Source of the DNA: JASJBU01 sp965372385
GTDB taxonomy: Bacteria; Pseudomonadota; Gammaproteobacteria; Chromatiales; Chromatiaceae
Reading direction: 5' to 3'
NCBI GenBank assembly: GCA_965372385.1
Contig: CBDVCD010000059.1
Coordinates: 1 to 14,791 of the forward strand
DNA: 14,791 nt
This document shows, piece after piece, positions 6,658 through 13,047 of this stretch. The stretch's first letter is position 1; every line of letters starts with the position of its first letter. Both the position numbers and the translations under genes were made by a program. The notes beneath the pieces were generated by a model. It was not told where the DNA came from. It saw only the letters and a list, made by a program, of their open reading frames with translations, and searched no databases.

Positions 6658-7968
6658 ATGCGTATTCAATGGCCCCTCATTTTCTGTCTTGGAATGGCGC
6701 AATCCGCGCTTGCGGCAGAGCCTCAGCTCACTCACCTGCTGACGGGTCGCTGGGCGGTCGGTATCGAAGAGAGCGGTACCCAGATGTTGGACCTTGCCTG
6801 GCAGCCAGAGACCCGCTGGCGATTTGCCAACGGGGATCGCTTGACCGGCATGGCGCGTCTGCGTTTTCAAGCGGAAGCCGGGCTGCGACCGTCGGAGAGG
6901 CAACGGGGCAGCTACGGTCCCCTGGCAAAACCGGCCCTGCTGGGTGACAACAGCGAACTGGAACTGCGTGAACTCTATTATGAACGTCAGGCAGGCGCCT
7001 GGTATCTCACCCTGGGCAAGCAGCAGGTGGTCTGGGGCAAGGCGGATGGATTGAAGGTACTGGATCTGGTCAATCCCCAATCCTTTCGCGAGTTCATTCT
7101 GGAGGATTTCGACCAGTCACGCATCCCACTCTGGACCATCAACGCGGAGCGGGTATTAGGCGATTGGACCCTGCAGCTGTTGTGGCTTCCAGACCAGACC
7201 TATCACGCGCTGCCGGAGCAGGAGGGCACCTATGCTTTCACCTCGCCACGTCTGGTACCCCAGGCAACCCTCGGTGTCACGACCCGGCTGCTCGATCCCG
7301 AACGACCCGACAGGGTTCTGGCCGATGCGGATGCCGGCCTGCGCCTGAGCGGTTTTCTCGGCGGCTGGGATCTCTCGCTCAACTATCTCTATCAGTACCA
7401 CAACCAGCCCGCACTGCATCAGCGGATTATTCCCGCTCCAACACCTGTGGTTGAGATCACCCCGCGCTACCATCGCACGCATCTGCTGGGCGGTAGCTTC
7501 AGCCGGGCCCTGGGGGATTGGGTGGTGAGGGGAGAGCTCGGCTATTTCAGCGATCGTTTCTTTCTCAGCAACGATCCAGCGCAGGCCGATGGTGTGGCGG
7601 AGAGTGCGGAACTCAGCTATGTGCTGGGCCTGGATTGGTCCGGTCTCGACGACAGCTTCATCAGTGCCCAGCTGTTTCAGATCTGGTTGCCCGATCACAC
7701 GGAAGGATTCACCCGTCCGGAGCTGGATACCAGCTTTACTCTGCTGCTGAGACACGAGTTCTGGAACGACACCCTGACCACCGAGCTGCTGTGGATCACC
7801 AATACCCATGAGGGTGATGGCCTGGTGCGTCCCAAGGTTAGCTATGATCTGGAGGACAATGTCCGCGTCTGGGCCGGGTTGGACATCTTCTACGGTGACC
7901 GGAACGGACTGTTTGGCCAGTTCGATGACAACGACAGGCTGTTATTGGGCCTGGAGCTCGGGTTTTAA
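6658..7968 (+). CDS. Outer-membrane beta-barrel protein (DUF1302-like)
   Basis: The ATG at 6658 follows GGGAGG by 7 nt. The 436-residue product has a signal peptide (MRIQWPLIFCLGMAQSALA, cleavage near residue 19) and ends in ...LLLGLELGF. A terminal Phe after alternating hydrophobic residues is the usual signal for BAM-dependent barrel insertion. The chain is full of alternating amphipathic strands and aromatic residues. The segment LYYERQAGAWYLTLGKQQ at 107-124, followed by VVWGKADG and DLVNPQSFREF to about 146, is like the 'lgrq-vvWG...d..NP' region of DUF1302-type outer-membrane proteins. These are often encoded with LolA-like/DUF1329 proteins and RND exporters. I infer that it is the outer-membrane end of the export route. 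The family name is a best guess; the barrel assignment is firmer. Confidence 0.8.
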   Translation: MRIQWPLIFCLGMAQSALAAEPQLTHLLTGRWAVGIEESGTQMLDLAWQPETRWRFANGDRLTGMARLRFQAEAGLRPSERQRGSYGPLAKPALLGDNSELELRELYYERQAGAWYLTLGKQQVVWGKADGLKVLDLVNPQSFREFILEDFDQSRIPLWTINAERVLGDWTLQLLWLPDQTYHALPEQEGTYAFTSPRLVPQATLGVTTRLLDPERPDRVLADADAGLRLSGFLGGWDLSLNYLYQYHNQPALHQRIIPAPTPVVEITPRYHRTHLLGGSFSRALGDWVVRGELGYFSDRFFLSNDPAQADGVAESAELSYVLGLDWSGLDDSFISAQLFQIWLPDHTEGFTRPELDTSFTLLLRHEFWNDTLTTELLWITNTHEGDGLVRPKVSYDLEDNVRVWAGLDIFYGDRNGLFGQFDDNDRLLLGLELGF

Positions 7969-8004
7969 AGCGATGAAACCCCATCATGGTAAGAATCTTT
8001 CAAC

Positions 8005-8072
8005 GTAGGGTGGGCACCGCCCACCATCAAAGGATAGATCGAGAGGTATTGGGTGGGTGGTACCCACCCTAC
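8005..8072 (+). repeat. Repeat family B, full copy 1 (68 bp, two hairpins)
   Basis: The element runs from GTAGGGTGGGCACCGCCCAC to CCACCCTAC. It forms two short hairpins around the spacer CATCAAAGGATAGATCGAGA, and its ends are also complementary over about 15 bp, so the whole unit can fold on itself. It starts 37 bp after the barrel stop. It is nearly identical to the copy at 8322-8389. Confidence 0.9.
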
Positions 8073-8079
8073 TTGATTT

Positions 8080-8133
8080 GTAACTATTCAGCCCCGTAGG
8101 AGCTGCCCATGGCTGCGATCAGCGACGTTAGTT
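8080..8133 (+). mobile_element. MITE family A, truncated left end
   Basis: It starts with the intact end GTAACTATTCAGC and continues through GTAGGAGCTGCCCATGGC and AGCGACGTTAGT, as in the copy at 1011. It then breaks off at about 8133, where family C sequence begins. The right half is missing, so no target duplication can be tested. Confidence 0.88.
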
Positions 8134-8309
8134 ATAGGTCGACAACCCTTGCCGACCGCCAGGGATGACGGAAGTGCAGGTTATGCAGGAGCAATCACCT
8201 GCCGACATCCGAGTTTCGGTCCAGCGGCAGGATTGCGGAAAAGGGTTTCCGCCCTACTTGGGTTTCCTGTGTCAACTGAAATGTAACTGAACGATTGGGC
8301 CGATCACCA
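8134..8309 (-). mobile_element. Element family C, truncated copy fused to the MITE A fragment
   Basis: Blocks shared in inverse orientation with 11317-11508 include AGGTCGACAACCCTTGCCGA, GCGGAAAAGGGTTTCCGCCC, TACTTGGGTT and TGTGTCAACTGA. The outer end (GGGCCGATCACCA at 8309) is a decayed form of the family C terminus. The other terminus is lost at the junction with the A fragment. An extra ~50 bp (about 8157-8207) is absent from the full copy and ends in a second CTGCCGAC, which suggests a small duplication or insertion. Confidence 0.75.
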
Positions 8310-8321
8310 AAATCTATCAAT

Positions 8322-8389
8322 GTAGGGTGGGCACCGCCCACCATCAAAGGATAGATCGAGAGGTATTAGGTGGGCGGTGCCCACCCTAC
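8322..8389 (+). repeat. Repeat family B, full copy 2 (68 bp)
   Basis: It differs from the 8005 copy only in the second hairpin (ATTAGGTGGGCGGTGCCCAC versus ATTGGGTGGGTGGTACCCAC). It lies 28 bp upstream of the membrane-protein start at 8418, in its leader. The two direct copies flank the fused A and C fragments. Together the gap 7969-8417 is almost entirely repeat DNA. Confidence 0.9.
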
Positions 8390-8417
8390 TTGTTCTATCT
8401 GGTAAACAAAGGAGACC

Positions 8418-9110
8418 ATGATGCAACTTTCAACTCTACCCATTCTGATTGCTGTCATCTTTGGCCTTCTCTGGCTGATGACCAGAAGACTTCATCGGTC
8501 AGGTTCGCTGAATGACTCGCAACGAAATTGGCTGGCCGTACTTCTCTTCATTCTGCTCTTCTGGGCGGGTTTTGTCGGTTACCAGACCAACATGGGCGCA
8601 TTCACCCAGGAGCAAATATCCAGCATGATGCCAGGTTACTGGATGCCCTATATTCCTGTGGTGATCGCTGTCACCCTGATGCTGCTGTTCGCACCGCTGC
8701 GCGACGGCATCAGAAGGCTGGTCGACGAGACCCCACAACATTGGCTGACGGGAATACACATGCTTCGCATCCTCGCGCTCGGAACCCTGATCAAGGCCTC
8801 GCTGGGTCTGTTCCCGGAAAGGTTTGCCTGGTTCGTGGGCGGTCCCGATCTGTTATTCGGCTTGTCAGCCATAGCCGTCACCCTGCTGGCGCGACGGGGT
8901 CGATTGAGTGACGACTTCCTCATGCTCTGGCATCTCGTCGGTGCATTGGTAATCCTGTTGCCGATCATTGGGCTAATGCACATTTTCATGCACGAAGCCC
9001 TGTTTGCGGAGCTGTGGGCCTTCCCCATGGTATTGGCGCCGGCCCTGGTAGTCCCCACCCTGGTCATGCTGAACCTGATGGTGGCCTGGCGGCTGTTTGA
9101 GAAGAGATAA
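8418..9110 (+). CDS. Polytopic membrane protein of unknown function
   Basis: The protein has 230 residues and is largely hydrophobic, with about seven predicted helices (near residues 6-21, 37-55, 73-92, 110-130, 138-156, 171-190 and 198-222). A GGAG ends 3 nt before the first ATG and 6 nt before the second (8421), so translation may start at either. No signal peptide, enzyme motif or transport signature was recognised. Conserved-looking features are a small basic loop (TRRLHRSGSLNDSQRN), the segment NMGAFTQEQISSMMPGYW, and histidines in the sixth helix region (WHLVGAL...LMHIFMHEA), which could bind a metal or haem, though this is speculative. It follows a cluster of repeats and is not obviously in an operon; hipA converges on it from the right. 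Codon use is like the GC-rich genes to the left. I do not recognise the family. Confidence 0.8.
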   Translation: MMQLSTLPILIAVIFGLLWLMTRRLHRSGSLNDSQRNWLAVLLFILLFWAGFVGYQTNMGAFTQEQISSMMPGYWMPYIPVVIAVTLMLLFAPLRDGIRRLVDETPQHWLTGIHMLRILALGTLIKASLGLFPERFAWFVGGPDLLFGLSAIAVTLLARRGRLSDDFLMLWHLVGALVILLPIIGLMHIFMHEALFAELWAFPMVLAPALVVPTLVMLNLMVAWRLFEKR

Positions 9111-9180
9111 GGGCTGCGGAAAAAATGATTTGTCTGAAGATCACGTTCATATTTTGGGCAGTTTTGATGGTCATTAACAC

Positions 9181-9350
9181 GTAACTATTCAGCTCCCTAT
9201 GTCATGCCCATGTGTTCACACTAAAAATGCCGTCGTAGGAGCTGCCCATGGCTGCGACCAAAGGCGACAAGCCTTTTTGGTACCTTCCACAAAGCGACTA
9301 TCGTCGCTAATCGCAGCCATGGGCAGCTCCTACGGAGGCTGAATAGTTAC
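9181..9350 (-). mobile_element. MITE family A, copy 2 (170 bp, perfect 8-bp target duplication)
   Basis: The ends are GTAACTATTCAGC and GCTGAATAGTTAC, an exact 13-bp terminal inverted repeat. The flanking duplication is ATTAACAC at 9173-9180 and 9351-9358, perfect over 8 bp. The interior matches the copy at 1011-1179 in reverse orientation at about 90% by eye, including the inverted GTAGGAGCTGCCCATGG arms. The element reaches 4 bp into hipA and provides its stop codon. Confidence 0.95.
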
Positions 9351-10648
9351 ATTAACACTGGGTGTGTCATATCCTTGAGATACTGGGCATCATCGGCAAG
9401 ATCCTCGAATGCATAAGGATTCAAAAATTGACGCCCCCATAGTAACGACCTGTCGGTTTCGGAGATCTCTGCCTCGTTACAGACTGCTGCCCAATTTTCG
9501 ATTATGCAAGATATCTGACCTTCGACAATAGCGATGGCTTCTTCGCGCGATAGTAAGAAATGAGGAGCCGCATCGAGGCAAGCAGACACCCGGCTCATGC
9601 GATTATTACCAGAGATCAGCATGGCCTGAGAGGCTTCGTTGCCGGTACGCCCTTGCGGGCAAATATCGTAAGCAGGAGTGAGACGGAGCTTCCCTCCATC
9701 CCAAAAAGCAGCATGATTGCGCGCATGATCATCCGTATTGCCACTCAAAATGTTGAAAACAAGACGGGAGAACAGCTCTTTAAGAGTAGCTGACGCAGCA
9801 ACAAAACGGTGGCGGATGATTTCCGCGAAGTCTTCATAGCTAGCATAGCGCGCCATCATTTCATCGAGAGCAAACAACGTAAGCGATGACACCATTGCCT
9901 TGCGCTGCCAGCCGTCCTCCACATGAACGCGGTCAAACCGCTCGATCAGTAAAACGTCCTTATGAGAAGACTTCGTCAGCGATACGGATGCCACATTGAG
10001 TCTGGCCAATACCGCGAGACGCATAGCGATATATTCCGCCTTTACGACACTATACAGATCAGTACTCGAAGAAAACTTCGCTATATATTTCTTATTGCCG
10101 TCTTCAATTAGGGCCTTCGGGCGAGCACCCCCGATCGAGCTGCCATGTTGGAGCGCTAGATCGAGCTCCGGGGTTAATGGTACACCCTGTTCGACTCTCT
10201 CTGCTGATTGCATCAACTCGTCCAAACTAACATCCACCGAAGTACGTGGCTCGTACGATGTGGGCGAGCACTGAAAATCAAGCGCCCCAATACGGTCCGA
10301 GCCTGATTCAAGCAGATAGGTCAATTCATCGAGCTGCGCGGTCTCTGTTTTTACGCCTTTCAACCCCAGTTTTTTGTTGATCAGGACGCGCCGCCCCCAG
10401 GCATCGGGCGACGCATCACGGATGCAACTCGGTATAATCATGCCCGGTATCAAAGACAGAGAGCCAACGCGCAACGGCAGCTCGGGATTATAGAGCGCGA
10501 TGGCGTTGTCCCGCGCCAGATAGCTTTTACCGTAGTTGAAGACGTAGTGTTCACCTTCGGCGGTCAGCTTGCCCGCCACAACCGGCTCGACTTCACCCGG
10601 CAGCCAAATCCAGACAAACGCCTCGCTGTAGGGTCCACTAGAAGTCAT
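9347..10648 (-). CDS. hipA: HipA-family serine/threonine kinase toxin
   Basis: The protein has 433 residues, about the E. coli HipA length. The N-terminal HipA-N (couple) domain lies at about 8-115 (PELPLRVGSLSLIPGM). The C-terminal kinase domain has GSSIGGARPKA (169-179), the Gly-rich loop whose serine is autophosphorylated in HipA, a Lys at 191 (IAKF), catalytic NTDDHARN with Asp306 and Asn311, and the metal-binding LTPAYDIC with Asp328. All key residues are present, so it should be active. HipA kinases inactivate aminoacyl-tRNA synthetases, best known for GltX, halting translation and promoting persistence; the target here is untested. The start overlaps hipB by 11 nt. The usual C-terminal end (RQFLNPYAFE, 406-415) is followed by 18 more residues. 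The final Met codon and TAA stop are partly or wholly supplied by the MITE at 9181-9350. Confidence 0.95.
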   Translation of the reverse strand: MTSSGPYSEAFVWIWLPGEVEPVVAGKLTAEGEHYVFNYGKSYLARDNAIALYNPELPLRVGSLSLIPGMIIPSCIRDASPDAWGRRVLINKKLGLKGVKTETAQLDELTYLLESGSDRIGALDFQCSPTSYEPRTSVDVSLDELMQSAERVEQGVPLTPELDLALQHGSSIGGARPKALIEDGNKKYIAKFSSSTDLYSVVKAEYIAMRLAVLARLNVASVSLTKSSHKDVLLIERFDRVHVEDGWQRKAMVSSLTLFALDEMMARYASYEDFAEIIRHRFVAASATLKELFSRLVFNILSGNTDDHARNHAAFWDGGKLRLTPAYDICPQGRTGNEASQAMLISGNNRMSRVSACLDAAPHFLLSREEAIAIVEGQISCIIENWAAVCNEAEISETDRSLLWGRQFLNPYAFEDLADDAQYLKDMTHPVLM

Positions 10649-10970
10649 CGTCTACCGTCTTTCTGCTCTTGCGCACGGCTTGAGGAAGCAGGGCAAGCTT
10701 ATCGTTTGCGCGTTCAAGATGGCCATAAATTGACGAGCGTTCCTCATCGAACAGCTTGACGCCGACTAGGACCGCGACTTCGAAAACCAACCCGATGGCA
10801 ACACTCAGATCACCCTTTTCGATCTTCTGTAGCGTCGCCCGGGAAATACCTGCTCGGTCAGCGAGTTCGTGCTCGGTCCATTTGCGCTGCTTACGACCGA
10901 GTCGGACCTGCTTCCCGAGCAAGGAAACCGCTTCACGGGTGTATTTGGAATATGTCCTGTCCTTCGCCAT
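10638..10970 (-). CDS. hipB: HipB-like XRE-family antitoxin and autorepressor
   Basis: The protein has 110 residues starting at the ATG at 10970, with GGAG 2 nt upstream. A longer open frame to 11261 would translate family D repeat DNA and is rejected. An XRE/Cro-type helix-turn-helix spans about residues 16-75, with the pattern LADRAGISRATLQKIEKGD characteristic of the fold. The basic stretch RLGRKQRK precedes it. The C-terminal tail (about 90-110, ending KSRKTVDDDF) is charged and likely flexible, as in HipB. It should bind and inhibit the overlapping hipA product and repress the shared promoter. The first copy of repeat D begins only 29 bp upstream of the start codon, so the promoter or operator lies inside or at the edge of repeat DNA. 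No HipB operator of the E. coli type was recognised. Confidence 0.92.
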   Translation of the reverse strand: MAKDRTYSKYTREAVSLLGKQVRLGRKQRKWTEHELADRAGISRATLQKIEKGDLSVAIGLVFEVAVLVGVKLFDEERSSIYGHLERANDKLALLPQAVRKSRKTVDDDF

Positions 10971-10998
10971 CTCTCCGACCTGACAAAAAGGGTGATTA

Positions 10999-11228
10999 GT
11001 TACAAAGCTCAGCAGACAGCAATACCTGACTCCTTCCCCCTTGAGGGTGTCGCAAAAGCACCCTCTCCCCCTGGGAGAGGGCTGGGGTGAGGGGATCGGA
11101 AAAGCTAACGCTTTGATTTTTAACCCCCTCATCCCAGCCTTCTCCCGGAGGGAGAAGGAGTCGCGCCTTTTACAACACCCTCTTGAGGGGGAAAGGTTGG
11201 GATGGGGGGGTGAAAGGGCGGTTGCTGA
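10999..11228 (+). repeat. Family D repeat, copy 1 (230 bp)
   Basis: It starts GTTACAAAGCTCAGCAGACA and ends GGGCGGTTGCTGA. Two hairpins (CCCTCTCCCCCTGGGAGAGGG and CTTCTCCCGGAGGGAGAAGG) are joined by a linker with complementary GGTGAGGGG/CCCCCTCAT blocks. AAGCTCAGCA (11005-11014) is repeated inverted as TGCTGAGCTT (11223-11232), a possible 10-bp terminal inverted repeat. No reading frame in it looks real. It forms the hipB upstream region. Confidence 0.88.
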
Positions 11229-11316
11229 GCTTATCGCAAAATTGAACACCAAAATAGTCACAAAATAACTTCATGACCATTTTAATAGCCATATATTAAG
11301 AAGAAGTCAAGAAAAA

Positions 11317-11508
11317 TGGCGATTAGCCCCATCGTTCAGCTGCATGTCAGTTGACACATGAAATCTGCGCAGAGAACCCAAGTAGGGCGGAAACCCTTTT
11401 CCGCCATCCCGCCGCCTGATCGAAACACCGATGTCGGCAAGGGTTGCCGACCTACGGCGTGGTTTTATCGCTTTACTCATTTCAAGCTGAAGGATGGGCT
11501 AATCGCCA
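11317..11508 (+). mobile_element. Element family C, full copy (~192 bp MITE-like)
   Basis: The left end TGGCGATTAGCCCC-ATCGTTCAGCT and the right end AGCTGAAGGATGGGCTAATC plus GCCA form an imperfect ~24-bp terminal inverted repeat. Flanks are GAAAAA at 11311-11316 and 11509-11514, a likely 6-bp target duplication, although A-rich DNA weakens the case. Inside are two hairpins, GGCGGAAACCCTTTTCCGCC and GTCGGCAAGGGTTGCCGAC. There is no transposase gene. It lies between the two family D copies. Confidence 0.78.
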
Positions 11509-11523
11509 GAAAAATAGTGTTTG

Positions 11524-11753
11524 GTTACAAAGCTCAGCAGACAGCAATATCTACTCCTTCCCCCTTGAGGAGGGTGTCGCAAAAGCTCCCTCTCCCCCTG
11601 GGAGAGGGCTGGGGTGAGGGGATCGGAAAAGCTAGCGCTTTGATTTTTAACCCCCTCATCCCAGCCTTCTCCCGGAGGGAGAAGGAGTCGCGCCTTTTAC
11701 AACACCTTCTTGAGGGGGCAAGGTTGGGATGGGGGTAAAAGGGCGGTTGCTGA
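11524..11753 (+). repeat. Family D repeat, copy 2 (230 bp, direct)
   Basis: It matches 10999-11228 in the same orientation over its full length with only scattered differences and short indels (for example the extra AGG in CCTTGAGGAGGGTG), about 95% by eye. It runs from GTTACAAAGCTCAGCAGACA to GGGCGGTTGCTGA, then the flanks diverge (ACCGG versus GCTTA). The 969-bp gene-free interval 10971-11939 consists mainly of the two D copies, element C and repeat B; 11229-11316 and 11754-11858 show nothing recognisable. Confidence 0.88.
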
Positions 11754-11858
11754 ACCGGTGCCAGGTCAAAGGGTAGTTTTCCAGTGGGCACGCAGAGGGC
11801 TTCAACACTAAAGCGAAACTCAGATGTTATTTCAGGAATGCACCTTGAGTGATTTTCA

Positions 11859-11925
11859 AAAGGGTGGGCATTGCCCACCTGATACCTTGATCTATCCTTT
11901 GATGGTGGGCGGTGCCCACTCTACT
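11859..11925 (-). repeat. Repeat family B, full copy 3 (inverted)
   Basis: Its reverse complement reads GTAGAGTGGGCACCGCCCAC, then CATCAAAGGATAGATC as in the 8005 and 8322 copies, then GGTGGGCAATGCCCACCC. It ends 15 bp after the stop of the OmpA-domain gene, so it can form a stem at the 3' end of that mRNA and may stabilise or terminate it. No clear T-run follows. Confidence 0.88.
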
Positions 11926-11939
11926 TTACTTATAGATGT

Positions 11940-13028
11940 TCATTCTTTTTCGGACGAAGCCATTACCTGCTGGACCTGCTCCGCTTCCGTCAGCATGATT
12001 TCAATGCGCCGATTTTTTGTCCGGCCGACTTCAGTGTCGTTGGGTTCGAGCGGCCGCATGAAGGAGAGGGCCTGGGCTTCGAAGCGGGGTTCGGCCACGC
12101 CTTGTTCCACCAGATAGTGAATAATGTTGATGGCGCGTGCGGATGACAGCTCCCAGTTGGTGGGATAGGTCTTCGCCAGTGCTGGGCCAATGGATACATT
12201 ATCGGTGTGTCCCGCCACAACTACATTGAGCGTATTCTGTTCTTTGAGGGTTTCGGCAAGCTTGGTGAGGACCGCTTTTCCTTCGTTTGATATGACCGCC
12301 ACACCGGATGGAAAGAGCAGGGTCTCCGCCAGGGTCATCTTGATACCGGTTGGTTGTTGCTCGACCTCGACACCTTCTCCCTCCAACTCCTTGAGATCCT
12401 CATAGGCGGCATTAGAGGTCGGACGGTACTGGATGGCGAACATCAGATCGTTCACATCCTGACCATAGTAGGTGAGGGTATTGTGGCGCTGGACCCATTG
12501 ACCTTCTTGGTTCGCTATGTAGGTGACGGGTTCGAGGTTCTCCGGGAAGACCCAGGAGCAGGCGATCTTCTCGAAATTACCTGGGTCATTCCAGATGCCA
12601 AAATGCCCGTCCGAGGTCTTGCCTTCGGTCTCGCTGTTCCAGTTGCGAAAGTAATAGACCCCATCGCTGTCCACTTTAAGTCTTCCCTTGTCCTCCAGAT
12701 TGGTCCATTTGAGGCTGGCGAAATCACCTTGCGGCAGTTTCATGGCCATATAGCTGCCTTCCTCCTGGCTGGTCCATTCTCCGCTACTGGGAAAGAGGTA
12801 GAGAAAATTATTCAGGTAGTCCTCTTGCTGATAGCCTTCTTCCTTACCGAACCAGAGACTGTAGTTGGTGTAATCGCTCCGGCTGGTGGTATAGACCAAT
12901 GCATGCTGACCATCCTGCTGGATGAAATAGATGCGTTCCGATACGACGCTATTGGCATAGAGAGGGGAAAATGCCGCTGATAGCAGAGTCAAGTTTAAAG
13001 CCAAATAGCATTGGATGGTTTTTTTCAT
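11940..13028 (-). CDS. Secreted OmpA/MotB-domain protein of the Tad-like cluster
   Basis: I start at 13028 (MKKTIQCYLALNLTLLSAAF), a canonical signal peptide cleaved near residue 25 (PLYA, then NS), with AAGG 10 nt upstream; the product has 362 residues. An in-frame ATG at 13046, separated by one base from the previous stop, is an alternative if translation is coupled. The N-terminal ~200 residues form a Trp/Tyr-rich domain that I do not recognise. The C-terminal domain (about 232-346) is OmpA/MotB-like: FPSGVAVISNEGKAVL, VVAGHTDN with Asp276, NWELSSARA and TKNRRIEI with Arg341, the residues that contact peptidoglycan diaminopimelate in this fold. It should sit in the periplasm or outer membrane and anchor to the wall. 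OmpA-like proteins often close Tad/Flp pilus loci, where they may brace the secretion channel; that role is inferred from position. Confidence 0.85.
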   Translation of the reverse strand: MKKTIQCYLALNLTLLSAAFSPLYANSVVSERIYFIQQDGQHALVYTTSRSDYTNYSLWFGKEEGYQQEDYLNNFLYLFPSSGEWTSQEEGSYMAMKLPQGDFASLKWTNLEDKGRLKVDSDGVYYFRNWNSETEGKTSDGHFGIWNDPGNFEKIACSWVFPENLEPVTYIANQEGQWVQRHNTLTYYGQDVNDLMFAIQYRPTSNAAYEDLKELEGEGVEVEQQPTGIKMTLAETLLFPSGVAVISNEGKAVLTKLAETLKEQNTLNVVVAGHTDNVSIGPALAKTYPTNWELSSARAINIIHYLVEQGVAEPRFEAQALSFMRPLEPNDTEVGRTKNRRIEIMLTEAEQVQQVMASSEKE

Positions 13029-13047
13029 TTTAATATACCTTGTCATC

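Noticed and set aside
7156..7809. Antisense open frame opposite the barrel gene; similar ones at 5717-6358, 4202-4864, 12354-12980 and 13693-14253
   Set aside because: None has a ribosome site, domain or signal peptide, and all mirror genes with clear family motifs.
8005..8389. CRISPR-like direct repeats
   Set aside because: Only two copies 317 bp apart, each a self-complementary 68-bp unit, with MITE fragments rather than regular spacers between them.
10971..11261. N-terminal extension of HipB (97 residues) into the upstream region
   Set aside because: It would translate family D repeat; the XRE domain is complete from the ATG at 10970.
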